A stretch of 64,000 nucleotides of DNA from QHVT01 sp036389275 (GCA_036389275.1 DASVQE010000025.1:1-64000); one strand, 5' to 3'. Positions 1 to 8,607 are shown, counted from the first letter of the stretch. The notes: generated by a model not told the origin, from the letters alone. A program made the numbers and translations.

Positions 1-126
1 GACCCCGCTGATTGGCCTAGCCTCCGCGACACAGTGTCGCGAGCTTGGAGGCAGTGTCGCGGAGGCTAGGCCAATCAATGGGGTCTGGGGCCCTCGGCCC
101 CAGCCGCCGGAGGCCTCCCGTCGTCC
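1..126. repeat. Large nested palindromic repeat, copy A (cut by left window edge)
   Basis: A perfect 23-bp stem (10-32 with 54-76) encloses a 21-nt loop. The stem is flanked by outer-arm sequence at 80-126 that contains its own hairpin (TGGGGCCCTCGGCCCCA). The left outer arm is almost entirely outside the window; only GACCCC at 1-6 remains and it pairs with 80-85. The element is closely matched by copy B near 28 kb. It abuts the stop codon of the minus-strand gene ending at 127, so it sits at a gene 3' end. It could be a terminator, a REP/MITE-like element or a structured RNA; the sequence alone does not decide. Confidence 0.85.
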
Positions 127-849
127 TCACGCGCCCATCGCGCTGCCGAGTGCGAGCAGCAGCGCGCCGCCGTCGCCGCGCCAGGCGCTGCCGTGCATCA
201 CCGCCAGCGTCTGCGGAGTGAAGGCCGCCAGAGCCTCGAAGACCGGACGGGCGCGGCGTGTGTCGGAGTAGTAATCCATGGCGTGACGGAACGCTTCGCT
301 CGGCCCGAGGATGTCCTCCGCGGTGAGTGCCGTCTCGCCGCGGCCGCCCTGCGTGAACAGATCGCCGCAGAACAGCGTCTTCGTCGTCTCCTCGCCGAGG
401 AAACCGTTTTCCCAGCCGTGCGGCACGTGCGGCGCGTCGAACCAGCGCACCGTGCGCTTGCCGGTGGTCAGCGTCTCGTGGTGGGCGAGGGCGCGCGGCT
501 CGCGGTCGGCCAGGTCGGCGACTGAGACCATCGCCGCGATCGACCCGCAGAGCGGCTGCGCCTGCGGCGCGATGGCCAGCCATTCGTTGAGCGATCCGCA
601 TTCGTCCGACTCCACGTGCGAGAACGAGATCCAGCGGATGCTCTCCGGCGGCAGGATGCTGGCGACTGCTTCGCGCACCAGCGGAAACAGCCGCCGGCCA
701 CCCGTGTGGAACAGCAGCGGCTCGTCATCCACCATCAGGTACTGATTGAACGAGAAAGCGCCGCCGGGGATGTCCAGCGGCGTATTGATGCGGTAAATCC
801 CTTCGGCGATCTCGTGGACGTTCGTTCCGGAGTGCTGATTGGTGATCAT
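127..849 (-). CDS. MBL-fold metallo-hydrolase of the ODP (flavodiiron-type) class
   Basis: 240 aa, no signal peptide, so cytoplasmic. The metal-ligand pattern is that of flavodiiron/ODP beta-lactamase domains: H78-x-E80-x-D82, then H144, D163 and H219, with an 18-residue gap between H144 and D163 as in that family. In ODP proteins this site holds a di-iron centre that reduces O2 or NO, or senses O2. There is no flavodoxin or rubredoxin domain here, so this is a stand-alone domain whose electron donor or substrate is unknown. The ATG at 849 is preceded by an AGGAG ribosome-binding site. The gene is divergent from a TetR gene and a strong palindrome overlaps its promoter, so TetR repression is likely. 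The exact reaction cannot be read from sequence. Confidence 0.85.
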   Translation of the reverse strand: MITNQHSGTNVHEIAEGIYRINTPLDIPGGAFSFNQYLMVDDEPLLFHTGGRRLFPLVREAVASILPPESIRWISFSHVESDECGSLNEWLAIAPQAQPLCGSIAAMVSVADLADREPRALAHHETLTTGKRTVRWFDAPHVPHGWENGFLGEETTKTLFCGDLFTQGGRGETALTAEDILGPSEAFRHAMDYYSDTRRARPVFEALAAFTPQTLAVMHGSAWRGDGGALLLALGSAMGA

Positions 850-862
850 CTTCGTTCGCTCC

Positions 863-892
863 TATTCGTAAAACAACGATGTTTACCGAATA
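863..892. promoter_or_regulatory. Putative TetR operator (imperfect palindrome)
   Basis: Thirteen-base arms TATTCGTAAAACA and TGTTTACCGAATA, with two internal mismatches, flank a 4-nt centre. The palindrome overlaps the -10 box and probable start site of the minus-strand MBL-fold gene, where a repressor would block transcription. The divergent neighbour is a TetR-family regulator, the obvious candidate binder. Binding is inferred. Confidence 0.6.
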
Positions 893-917
893 TAGGACGC
901 CGCTCGCCATTTGTCAC
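889..917 (-). promoter_or_regulatory. Sigma-70-like promoter of the MBL-fold gene
   Basis: Read on the minus strand, GTGACA (917-912) and TATATT (894-889) are separated by exactly 17 nt, a near-consensus vegetative promoter. The -10 is embedded in the palindrome at 863-892. Transcription would give a short leader carrying the AGGAG ribosome-binding site before the ATG at 849. Confidence 0.6.
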
Positions 918-961
918 GCACAATTCGGTGAACAGCACTGTGTCGTGATAACATCGCGGCG

Positions 962-1549
962 ATGGCACGGGTGAAGGAGCGGCGGACGTACACGAAAGTG
1001 CGCCGGGCCGCGGCGGAGGAAGAGACGCGGCTGCGCATCGTGGAGGCGCTGGTCGGGCTGCACGCGGAGGTGGGGCCGTCGCGGACCACCGTCAGCGCCG
1101 TGGCCGAGCGCGCCGGCGTCGAGCGGCTCACCGTCTACCGCCACTTCCCCGACGAGCCGTCGATGTTGCGCGCCTGTTCGGCGCTGTACATGTCGCGCAA
1201 CCCGCCGCCGCCGCTCCCGCGCTGCGACGGCGTCGAGCCGCTGGCCGCGGTGCGCAAGACCCTCACGGCCGTCTACGCCTGGTACCGCCGCAACGAGCCG
1301 ATGTTCGCCAACATCCTCCGCGACGCCGAGCAGATGCCCGCCGTCCGCGACGCCAGCGCGGACCTCTTCCGCTACGTCGACACCCTCGCCACCCGCCTCG
1401 ACGCCCTCTTCCCCCGACCCACCGCCCGCCGCCGCGCCACCCTCCACCACGCCCTCGAGTTCCGCACCTGGCACTCGCTCGCGCGCCTCACTCCCAGCGA
1501 CCGCGCCGCCGCCACGCTCGCGGCCTCGTGGGTCGCGGCCGCGAGTTGA
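962..1549 (+). CDS. TetR/AcrR family transcriptional regulator
   Basis: 195 aa. The N-terminal 75 residues carry the TetR helix-turn-helix signature (TTVSAVAERAGVERLTVYRH, residues about 41-60). The C-terminal part is an all-helical ligand-binding region of usual length, with a conserved-looking WYRRNEPMFANILRD stretch. The gene is divergent from the MBL-fold gene, and the 112-bp gap holds a 30-bp palindrome. TAACAT lies only 7 nt before the ATG with no Shine-Dalgarno, suggesting a leaderless transcript. The likely role is local repression of the divergent hydrolase; the inducer is unknown. Confidence 0.9.
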   Translation: MARVKERRTYTKVRRAAAEEETRLRIVEALVGLHAEVGPSRTTVSAVAERAGVERLTVYRHFPDEPSMLRACSALYMSRNPPPPLPRCDGVEPLAAVRKTLTAVYAWYRRNEPMFANILRDAEQMPAVRDASADLFRYVDTLATRLDALFPRPTARRRATLHHALEFRTWHSLARLTPSDRAAATLAASWVAAAS

Positions 1550-1552
1550 GCC

Positions 1553-2086
1553 GTGCATCCACCCCCATCCCGGAGAATCACGCCTCTACTCACAACAACC
1601 CTATTCGGCGCGATCACCGGTCTCGTCGCCATCTACCTCCTCGTCCTGGGCAGCGGCATCTTGCCCATGTCCTTTGCGGCCCTGCTCCGCCTCGCCGTCC
1701 CCGCGACCGCCGGCGCCGGATTGCTCGTCGCTGCCGCGACGCCGCGGAGATTCCCTTGGCTCCGCCTGACCCTCACCGCGGTCCTCGCCCTCTGGATCGC
1801 CGGCGCCGTTTTCAAGCACGCCATCCATCGCGCCGAGCTCGCCGCCTGCCACTACGCCGAACAAGTGGCCGTGCTGCTGGAACGAACCGCCGCCCTCAAC
1901 GGCCGATGGCCCGCAACCCTCGCCGAGATCCCCGGCCTCGATCGCGTTCCCGTACCTCCCGCGCCGTACTTGTCGTATCCGGATGCAAGCGCGCCAAAGG
2001 TAGCCGGCTTCTTCATCACCTACGAGCCGCACCCGCCCCGTCTCCTCGTCGCCCGGCGCGGCTACGGCTTGCAGTACAACCTCTGA
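1553..2086 (+). CDS. Hypothetical membrane protein
   Basis: 177 aa from a GTG start 3 nt after the TetR stop, so probably co-transcribed. Three hydrophobic segments (about residues 10-35, 40-62 and 72-90) anchor it in the inner membrane. The remaining half is a soluble tail with AEQVAVLLERTAALNGRWP, resembling the short helical stretch after the TM of pseudopilin-like proteins, followed by a proline-rich segment. I do not recognise the family. Its link to the TetR/MBL pair is only positional. Confidence 0.6.
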   Translation: MHPPPSRRITPLLTTTLFGAITGLVAIYLLVLGSGILPMSFAALLRLAVPATAGAGLLVAAATPRRFPWLRLTLTAVLALWIAGAVFKHAIHRAELAACHYAEQVAVLLERTAALNGRWPATLAEIPGLDRVPVPPAPYLSYPDASAPKVAGFFITYEPHPPRLLVARRGYGLQYNL

Positions 2087-2116
2087 ACGAAAAAGTGGGC
2101 GCGGTTGGGAGGCGCT

Positions 2117-2601
2117 TCACACGAACATCACGATGACGACGCGACCGTCGAACGAGCCACGCGAGATCTCGTCGAGCATCGCCTCACGCACCGCTTCCCG
2201 CTCCAGGCCACCCGTTCCGGCGCCGATCAGCGGAAACGCAATCGACGAAAAGCGCTGTGCGGCTGCTGCGGCGAGGGCATTGCCAACGCACGCGCGGACG
2301 ATCTGCTCCGACGAGCGCCAGAGCGCGGTGAGTCCCGCCACGTGGATGATGCCGCGGAATGGCAGCCGGCCCGCCGTCGTGACCACCGCATCGCCGGCCC
2401 GCAGCACTCCGAATCGACGGAGCTCCCGGAACGGCTGGAGATCAGCAGCGCGCCGGATCGCGCCCGAGACCCTTGCGGCAGGAGTAGCCACCAGGGGAGG
2501 AAGTTACGGTTCCAGGCATTCACGATCGCATCGACGTCCTGCTCGAGCAGATCGCCGGCGACGACCTCGACTCGGAATGCGGTCGCGGCCACTGGCGCCA
2601 T
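2117..2601 (-). pseudogene. Macro-domain (ADP-ribose-binding) gene broken by a frameshift
   Basis: Two reading frames together spell one macro domain. Upstream part: FRVEVVAGDLLEQDVDAIVN, then AWNRNFLPWWLLLPQG. Downstream part: VSGAIRRAADLQPF through PLIGAGTGGLEREAVREAML. Macro domains bind or hydrolyse ADP-ribose derivatives; the NAxNxx region and the GAGTGG loop are the recognisable ligand-binding motifs. The frames change at a run of three C on the plus strand (2470-2472); one extra base there would restore the full domain. Either the gene is inactivated by a one-base deletion in a homopolymer or this is a sequencing error. The upstream start is uncertain; the ATG at 2601 is chosen because the domain begins directly after it. 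Confidence 0.75.
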
Positions 2602-2681
2602 CCGGCTGTCGCGAGGAGATCCAACTCGGCCGGACCCACCGGCCGGAAGAGCAGGGTCGTGTCGTCGCTCACGCACGACAT
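2586..2681 (-). pseudogene. Truncated N-terminal remnant of an RPVGPAEL-type protein
   Basis: From the ATG at 2681 the frame reads about 32 residues including LLFRPVGPAELDLLATAGWR, then runs into the macro-domain gene in another frame. I recognise this start from small bacterial proteins annotated as ADP-ribosylation/crystallin J1, where the next residues should be PPRLPEQPIFYPV. Those are missing. The rest of the gene appears deleted, joining it to the macro-domain remnant. The family assignment is from memory of the motif and is moderate. Confidence 0.45.
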
Positions 2682-2700
2682 GATCGCTGGGGGCGGGCCC

Positions 2701-3342
2701 TCATGGAACGTCGTGTCTCGGGCTTTGCAACGTGCCGCCATACAAGCTGCACTGCCGCGCGGCCGCGCTCTTGAGCCCCCGTTCGAGGTTGGCGGACTCG
2801 GAGGCGTCAAAGTAAACGGTGATCCTCGACCAGCCGGTATAGACCACCTCGAACGATCGCGCGTCGTAGTCGGGCTCGCGAAGATATGGCCAGAATGTGG
2901 CGACGTCGATATCCCGAAGCGTGACCGTGTGGCCGGGCTTGATGGTCACGATATCCGACTCGGAGACAATCTCCTCGAGCGGGTGAAGATTCAACTCCGA
3001 AACGCCGCCACAATAGCGGAGGGATTCACCGTCCGCGTTGTAAAGCACCGCACTCCAGTAATTTCCGCCGGTATTGAGAATGGGGATTCGGATGTTCGAG
3101 TCCGAATGGTTCGTGACGGCGAGATCGACCATGAGTGCGTTTTCGCTGATCCAGGCGTTCAGAATGGTGACGGAGCCAGCCGACCCCGGTTGCGGTTCCT
3201 CTCGGCAACCAATCGTCGTCTCCACAATCTGCGGCGGCTCCTGGGCGAAGACAGCGACAGACAGGCCGAGCGCCAGCAATCCTCGCGCGGCGGCGCCGAT
3301 CAGCAAACTTCGAATTCCAGCCCGGACAGGAGCGGCCATCAC
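2701..3342 (-). CDS. Hypothetical secreted protein
   Basis: 213 aa with an N-terminal hydrophobic segment and a likely signal-peptidase site after SVAVFAQ (about residue 34). The mature part looks like a single beta-sandwich: alternating hydrophobic strands such as ALMVDLAVTNHSDSNIRIPI and HTVTLRDIDVATFWPYL, with three cysteines. I do not recognise a family. It stands alone between the macro-domain remnant and a divergent TonB-C lipoprotein. Confidence 0.6.
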   Translation of the reverse strand: MMAAPVRAGIRSLLIGAAARGLLALGLSVAVFAQEPPQIVETTIGCREEPQPGSAGSVTILNAWISENALMVDLAVTNHSDSNIRIPILNTGGNYWSAVLYNADGESLRYCGGVSELNLHPLEEIVSESDIVTIKPGHTVTLRDIDVATFWPYLREPDYDARSFEVVYTGWSRITVYFDASESANLERGLKSAAARQCSLYGGTLQSPRHDVP

Positions 3343-3431
3343 CAGCCGAATCTACCACGGAGCGCCCCTGCACCGCCCTCGGCCGCCGCAAACATCGCAT
3401 ATCCACCACGATGAGATACGCTGTTCGCGCC

Positions 3432-3830
3432 ATGACCCGATCTCTATCCTTTCTATGCTGCTTCGCGACCGCCGCGCTGCTTGCCACCGCATGTGCAACT
3501 CACGGCACTGTGCCGGAAGCAGGCGGTGAGTCGAACGTGTCGGAGAACTCGCAGGGGCCGTTCGAGATCGAGGGAGATGTGAAGGTGCCTGTCGCGATTC
3601 ACCGCGTCGAACCCGATCGGCCGGATGGCGTGACCGAGACCGGGCAGGTCCTCATGCAGACTGTGATCGGTCTCGACGGCGTCGCGCGCGACATTCGAAT
3701 CATCAGGTCACCCCACCCGAAGCTATCCGACGTCTCGATTGAAGCGCTGAAGCAATGGCGGTTTCGCCCGGGAACACTCCACGGCCGGCCAGTCGAGACG
3801 ATCTTTTACGTTCAGATTACCTTCCACTAG
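3432..3830 (+). CDS. TonB C-terminal-domain lipoprotein (energy-transducer family)
   Basis: 132 aa. The chosen start gives a short signal peptide ending in a lipobox-like LLATAC; an ATG 21 nt upstream (3411) is an alternative. The C-terminal 80 residues are a TonB-C fold: GQVLMQTVIGLDGVARDIRI, RSPHPKLSDVSIEALKQWRF, then an aromatic final strand VETIFYVQITFH. There is no transmembrane anchor or proline-rich span, so it is not a classical ExbB/D-coupled TonB. Acidobacteria carry many such small TonB-C proteins of unclear role. It is followed 75 nt later by a beta-lactamase-like hydrolase on the same strand. Confidence 0.75.
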   Translation: MTRSLSFLCCFATAALLATACATHGTVPEAGGESNVSENSQGPFEIEGDVKVPVAIHRVEPDRPDGVTETGQVLMQTVIGLDGVARDIRIIRSPHPKLSDVSIEALKQWRFRPGTLHGRPVETIFYVQITFH

Positions 3831-3905
3831 GATCGCACCCAACCGCGGCACATCCGATCGCGACGTCGCGACGTACATCCTCGAAAACGCGGAGAAGGTG
3901 GTTTC

Positions 3906-5030
3906 ATGCGCGCGCGTCTGCCGCAGGTTTTATTACTCCTTGTTCTGATCGCGAGTGAAGCGCTCGCGGCGGGCGGGCGTGCTTCGCTGCTGAAAGCGCG
4001 GCTCGAACCGGTCATCGAACGAACGATGGCCGAGAACCACATCCCCGGTCTCGCCATCGGGGTCGTCGACCACGGCCGGCTCGTCTACGCGCGCGGGTTC
4101 GGGGTGGCGACGATCGGGGAGGCGAAGCCGATTACGACCAGGTCGCTCTTCCATATGGCCTCGGTGACGAAGCCATTTGTCGCTACGGCGATCTTGCAAC
4201 TGGTGGAACGCGGCAAGATCGATCTCGACGAGCGCGTGACAAAGTATCTGCCTTATTTCAGGTTGAACGACGATCGAGCGGCCACAATCACCGTGCGGCA
4301 GTTGTTGGCGCATATCGCCGGAATTCCGGACGTCGAGGATTACCACTGGGATCAGCCTGAATATGACGACCAGGCACTCGAGCGATACGTGCGCGGTCTC
4401 AGTAGTACATCACTCGACAGTGCGCCCGGGGCGCGGTACGCCTACAGCAATACCGGTTTCGAAATTCTCGGCGATGTCATCGCCAAGGTTTCCGGCGAGA
4501 GTTTCGAGACGTATGTGCAAAAGCACATCCTCGCGCCGCTGCGCATGAACCGCAGCACGTTGCTCGTTCGAGAGACCGTGCCGGGACTCCTCACGTCGCC
4601 GCACATCGCGGAAGATGGAGCGGTCGTGAAAAGCGCCGTCTTCCCTTATCACCGCGCCCACGCGCCGAGCTCCACGATGTACTCGAACGTGGAGGATATG
4701 AGCCGCTGGATGCTGGCGAACCTCAATCGCGGCACCCTCGGCCGCGCGCGAATTCTCAACGCCGCCACGTACGAGCTCTTATGGCAGCCACACGCCGCAA
4801 CCACCAAGCCCGGCCGCCAGGTCGGACTGAGCTGGTTCATTACGCAGCGCGCCGGTCACCGCATCATTTCTCACTCCGGCGACGACATCGGTTTTCAATC
4901 GTATATTGCGCTCGTTCCGGATGAACGCTCCGGCGTCGTGATCATGAGCAACTTCTCGCCACCCGACCGGCATTATCCGTCGGAGATCGCGAGCGCCGCA
5001 CTCGATTTGCTGCTCACGATTGAGGAATGA
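3906..5030 (+). CDS. Secreted serine hydrolase, class C beta-lactamase family
   Basis: 374 aa with signal peptide (cleavage near residue 22, EALAAGG). All three active-site elements of the beta-lactamase/transpeptidase-like fold are visible: S86-V-T-K89 (nucleophile), Y180-S-N182, and H323-S-G325 in place of KTG. Length and motifs match the EstB/class C/D-Ala-D-Ala carboxypeptidase-like group, which acts on esters, amides or peptidoglycan peptides in the periplasm. Substrate cannot be assigned; beta-lactam resistance should not be assumed. Confidence 0.88.
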   Translation: MRARLPQVLLLLVLIASEALAAGGRASLLKARLEPVIERTMAENHIPGLAIGVVDHGRLVYARGFGVATIGEAKPITTRSLFHMASVTKPFVATAILQLVERGKIDLDERVTKYLPYFRLNDDRAATITVRQLLAHIAGIPDVEDYHWDQPEYDDQALERYVRGLSSTSLDSAPGARYAYSNTGFEILGDVIAKVSGESFETYVQKHILAPLRMNRSTLLVRETVPGLLTSPHIAEDGAVVKSAVFPYHRAHAPSSTMYSNVEDMSRWMLANLNRGTLGRARILNAATYELLWQPHAATTKPGRQVGLSWFITQRAGHRIISHSGDDIGFQSYIALVPDERSGVVIMSNFSPPDRHYPSEIASAALDLLLTIEE

Positions 5031-5040
5031 GGCCGACTCG

Positions 5041-7077
5041 TCACTTCTTCTTCAGGTATTTGTCATACCAAGCCACATACCGTTCGGGGCGGTCGGCGGC
5101 GTAGCTGGGGGTGGTGATGCTGTGGTACTGGTCGGGATAGATCACGAGTTGGGTGTCGACGTTGAGGCTTCGCAGAGCCTGGTACATCTGTTCGCCGCCG
5201 ATGATGGGGACGTTGAAGTCGGATTGGCCGCCCATGTAGAGGGTCGGGGTTTTGATGCGATCAGCGTGGAGGAACGGGTAGGAGACGCGGAGCCAGGGCT
5301 CGAGGTTTTTCCAGGGTGGTCCGAGCTCGAGCTCGTATTGGGTGATGTACTGGTCGCTTCCGTACATCGACAACTGCAATGCGCTGCCTGCGCCCGAGAC
5401 CGCGGCTTTGAAGCGCGGGTCGGTGGCGGTGGTGTAGTCGGTGAGGATTCCGCCGTAACTCCAGCCGCCGATGCCGAGGCGGTTGGGGTCGGCGATGCCG
5501 GCAGCGACGGCGTAATCGACGGCGGCCAGCAGGTCGACGACTTCCTTGTTGCCCCAGTCGCCGAAAATCGCTTTCTGATACGCATTGCCGCGGCCGGCGC
5601 TCCCGCGATAATTCACGGCCAGCACCACGTAGCCATTTGCGGCGAGAAACTGCCGCTCGAAGGAAAAGGCGTGTTGATCCTGCGCGTTCGGGCCGCCGTG
5701 AATATTGAGCAGGGTCGGGTATTTCTGCCCTTCGATGTAAGAGGCGGGCTTGAACAGCAGCCCGTGCACTTCATTGCCGTCTTTGGCGCGGCAGGTGAAA
5801 TCCTCGACGCTGGCGAGGGCGATGCCGGAGAGCCACTCGTCGTTTTCGTGCGTGACGCGGCGTAAGGCGCCGTTCTCGTACACATGCACTTCATCCGGCA
5901 TGCTCGCCGTCGCGGAGAGCAGCGCGAACGCGCCGTCCTTGCGCGGCGAGAGCGCGGAGACGACGCGACGTCCGAGCGACGGAGCGGTCAGCCTCTCAAC
6001 GGCGCCGCCGGCCGCGGGCATGCGGCCGATGTACGTAATGCGATCGTCCTGTACGACGAACGAGAGCTGCTTGCCGTCGGCGCTCCAGACCAGCGGCTCC
6101 TGCACGGCGCGATCGAGCGACGCGGTCAGCAGGCGCGGTGCGCCGCCGGTCACGGGAACGATCGCCAATTTACTGAGGCGATATGCGCTGAATTTCGGCT
6201 CGTCGCCCTGCAAATAGGCGATAGAGCGGCTGTCGGGACTCCAGGAAGGCGTTCCATCGTCGGGTCCATTGAACGTAGTCAGCTTGCGCGGCTGCGCGCC
6301 TGCTGTCGGCTCGACGACGAAGACGTCGCTGTTTTCGCCGCGGTCGGGATCTTCGTCGCGGTTGCTGATGAAGGCGATCAGCCGGCCATCGGGCGACCAG
6401 CTCACGTTCGTCTCGTCATAGACGCCGGAGGTGAGCGGCTCGCTCTTTTTCGACTCGACGTCGAAGAGCTGCAGGTGCGTGTGCAGCGCGCCGAGGTAGC
6501 CTTCGCGATCCTGCTTGAAATGATAGCGGTCGATCACGATCGGCGGCGCGGTCTTGCGCTTCCAGCCTTCCTTCTTCTCCGGCTCGGAGCTCGGATCGAA
6601 GTCGTTGACCACGAGCGCGAGCCGCTTGCCGTCGGGCGACCAGGCGTAGCTGGAGACGCCGCCTTTGATGCTGGTGAGCTTCTGCGCCTCGCCGCCGCGG
6701 CGGTCGAGCAGCCACACCTGCGCGCCGAGCTTCTTCTCGTCGTCGTCTCCGCGCTTGGCGAGGAACGCCAGATAGCGGCCATCGGGGCTCCAGCGCGGCT
6801 TGCTCTCGCTGCTCTCGGCGGTCGCGGTCAGGCGGATGCGATCCGCGCCGTCCCAGCCGACCATGTAGACGTCAGAGTCGCGCTTGTCCTTTTCGGCGTC
6901 GACGGTGCTGACGGTGTACGCGATCCAGCGCCCGTCGGGCGACACCTGCGGATCGGCGACGCCACGCAGTCTCGCCAGATCGGCCGTCGTGAGCGCGCGC
7001 CGTCCGGCCGGAGCCTCGCCGTACGCAATCGTCGAGAAGAGAACACCGAGGAGAATCGCCGCGCACTGTTTTCTCAT
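5041..7077 (-). CDS. S9 family prolyl oligopeptidase-like peptidase (secreted)
   Basis: 678 aa with signal peptide (cleavage about residue 20). The N-terminal two thirds is a WD40-like/PD40 beta-propeller with repeated WSPDGR/WSPDGK blades. The C-terminal alpha/beta-hydrolase carries GGWSYGG with nucleophile S540, D620 in GGQSDFNVP and H652 in YPDQYHS, a complete catalytic triad. The family cleaves short peptides, often after acylated or prolyl residues; here in the periplasm or outside. TAGAAT lies 9 nt before the ATG with no Shine-Dalgarno, so the mRNA may be leaderless. Confidence 0.92.
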   Translation of the reverse strand: MRKQCAAILLGVLFSTIAYGEAPAGRRALTTADLARLRGVADPQVSPDGRWIAYTVSTVDAEKDKRDSDVYMVGWDGADRIRLTATAESSESKPRWSPDGRYLAFLAKRGDDDEKKLGAQVWLLDRRGGEAQKLTSIKGGVSSYAWSPDGKRLALVVNDFDPSSEPEKKEGWKRKTAPPIVIDRYHFKQDREGYLGALHTHLQLFDVESKKSEPLTSGVYDETNVSWSPDGRLIAFISNRDEDPDRGENSDVFVVEPTAGAQPRKLTTFNGPDDGTPSWSPDSRSIAYLQGDEPKFSAYRLSKLAIVPVTGGAPRLLTASLDRAVQEPLVWSADGKQLSFVVQDDRITYIGRMPAAGGAVERLTAPSLGRRVVSALSPRKDGAFALLSATASMPDEVHVYENGALRRVTHENDEWLSGIALASVEDFTCRAKDGNEVHGLLFKPASYIEGQKYPTLLNIHGGPNAQDQHAFSFERQFLAANGYVVLAVNYRGSAGRGNAYQKAIFGDWGNKEVVDLLAAVDYAVAAGIADPNRLGIGGWSYGGILTDYTTATDPRFKAAVSGAGSALQLSMYGSDQYITQYELELGPPWKNLEPWLRVSYPFLHADRIKTPTLYMGGQSDFNVPIIGGEQMYQALRSLNVDTQLVIYPDQYHSITTPSYAADRPERYVAWYDKYLKKK

Positions 7078-7089
7078 GCGCGGCGCATT

Positions 7090-8535
7090 CTACTTGCGGG
7101 CGATGCTGCCGCGCACCGCCTCCAGCACTCGCGTGGCGCGCGCCCGCGAGTTCTCGCCCTCGGTCGGCAGGATGGCGATGTCGGGCCTCACACCGGCCAC
7201 TTCGTCCGTGCCGTCGGCGCGCAGGCGGACGCAGTTGGGGATGCGAAAGCGGAGCCGGGAGTGCGGGAGGATGGCTGGGCCGGGATTGCTCATGAAGCCG
7301 CAGCCGTCGCCGCCGGTGCGCACGCCGACGATCGTGGCGGCGCGATTGTTCTGCAGGACGGCGGCGAACATTTCCGCAGCGGAGTATGTCCGTCCATCCG
7401 TCAATACGTACAGCGGTCCCGACCACGTTCCCCATAAGGAGCGGACGCGCGACGGCCAGTGCAGCGTGCGGGCGATTTCGGAATGAGCGATATTGTCGAG
7501 ATAATCGAGCGGCCCGCCGGCTGATCCTGCCGCAATGAGGCGGCGGCAGGCATTGCCGCTCCAATTGCGGCGCTCGCGCCAGACCCACTGCATCGCGCAG
7601 ACCTCGTTCTGTAATTGCGCTTTGTGATTGCTGAAGGACGCGAGGGCCTCGCGCACGAGCACTGACGACGGATCGAACGCCTGTGCAGTGCGCAAAGCCT
7701 CGAGCTGTTCGTCGTAATAGCCGCCGGAAGCCGCCGCGTCCTGACTCATCCACAATGACGCGGAGTGCAATGGTTTATCGGTGAACAGGCGGGCGGCGAT
7801 ATCGCCGGAGTCATCGCCGCCGGAATTATTGCCGACGTCGACGAGCACCGCCTCCGCGCCTTCCGCTTTGAACGTGCGCAAGAGCGCGGCGAGCGTCTCA
7901 TACCAGCCGCGCTCGACGATCTCGCGCAATTTCGCGCGGATTAATTTCCCGTCCGCGTCCCAGATTTCGTCGCGCTGCCACGCTTTCAGGCAGGAGCCGT
8001 AATCGGCCGCCTCCTCGAACGAGGGAATGCGCACGATGCCGATGCCGCGGACGATGCCCGCGCGAAACGGCGTGGTAATGCCGTCGGCGAGCAGACGGAA
8101 TTGCGGCAGCGACTCGAACGGCAAGGAGAATTGCGGCAGGTCGAAGGGCGCGTAATTGAGCGCCGCGCATCCGGTGGCGGCGTCCTGGCGGCTGTAGTCG
8201 GCGGGCGGCGGCGGGACGCTTTTCGCGGCCGGCGCCGGCTCCTGCGCCGTCAATTGCGAGAAATGCCCGTCGTGAAAGGCGCGCACGAACGAGAGGATCG
8301 CCTCGCGCGCGTCGTCGTCGCTCGAGGCGGCGCGCAATGCGGCCAGCGTGCGGCGGTCGAGCGCCGGCAGGTCGACGCCGCCGGCAGGCGAGGCGAACCA
8401 GGCCAGGTTCGAGTAGCGCTGCTCGAGCGTCCGCTTGAGCGCGGCGTAATCGCGCAGCCACGCGCTGCGGTCGAACGCGTGCGCGGCCGAGGAGCAGAGC
8501 AGCAGCAGTGCGATCATTACCTTGCGCATCGACAT
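7090..8535 (-). CDS. S41 family peptidase (C-terminal-processing-protease fold), secreted
   Basis: 481 aa from the ATG at 8535, chosen because it opens a clean signal peptide (MRKVMIALLLLCSSAAHA). The S41 core is recognisable by GRTYSAAEMFAAVLQ, with S385 as the likely nucleophile, followed by RTGGDGCGF and the late-strand IPNCVRLRADGTD. An upstream segment (VLVDVGNNSGGDDSGD) matches the conserved VDLRxNxGG strand. No PDZ domain is evident. Stop is only 12 nt upstream of the S9 peptidase start, so the two peptidases probably form an operon. Confidence 0.85.
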   Translation of the reverse strand: MSMRKVMIALLLLCSSAAHAFDRSAWLRDYAALKRTLEQRYSNLAWFASPAGGVDLPALDRRTLAALRAASSDDDAREAILSFVRAFHDGHFSQLTAQEPAPAAKSVPPPPADYSRQDAATGCAALNYAPFDLPQFSLPFESLPQFRLLADGITTPFRAGIVRGIGIVRIPSFEEAADYGSCLKAWQRDEIWDADGKLIRAKLREIVERGWYETLAALLRTFKAEGAEAVLVDVGNNSGGDDSGDIAARLFTDKPLHSASLWMSQDAAASGGYYDEQLEALRTAQAFDPSSVLVREALASFSNHKAQLQNEVCAMQWVWRERRNWSGNACRRLIAAGSAGGPLDYLDNIAHSEIARTLHWPSRVRSLWGTWSGPLYVLTDGRTYSAAEMFAAVLQNNRAATIVGVRTGGDGCGFMSNPGPAILPHSRLRFRIPNCVRLRADGTDEVAGVRPDIAILPTEGENSRARATRVLEAVRGSIARK

Positions 8536-8607
8536 CAGTCTAAGAGCTGAGCGCGGGCGCCGCTTCCACGCGCGTAGCGGGCTTGCACGAACGAAACGGA
8601 GGAGACG

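Noticed and set aside
3906..5030. Antibiotic-resistance beta-lactamase
   Set aside because: Motifs fit the broad class C/EstB hydrolase group; nothing points specifically to beta-lactam hydrolysis.
5884..7437. 517-aa plus-strand frame opposite the S9 and S41 peptidases
   Set aside because: Shadow frame; both peptidase genes on the minus strand have complete catalytic motifs.
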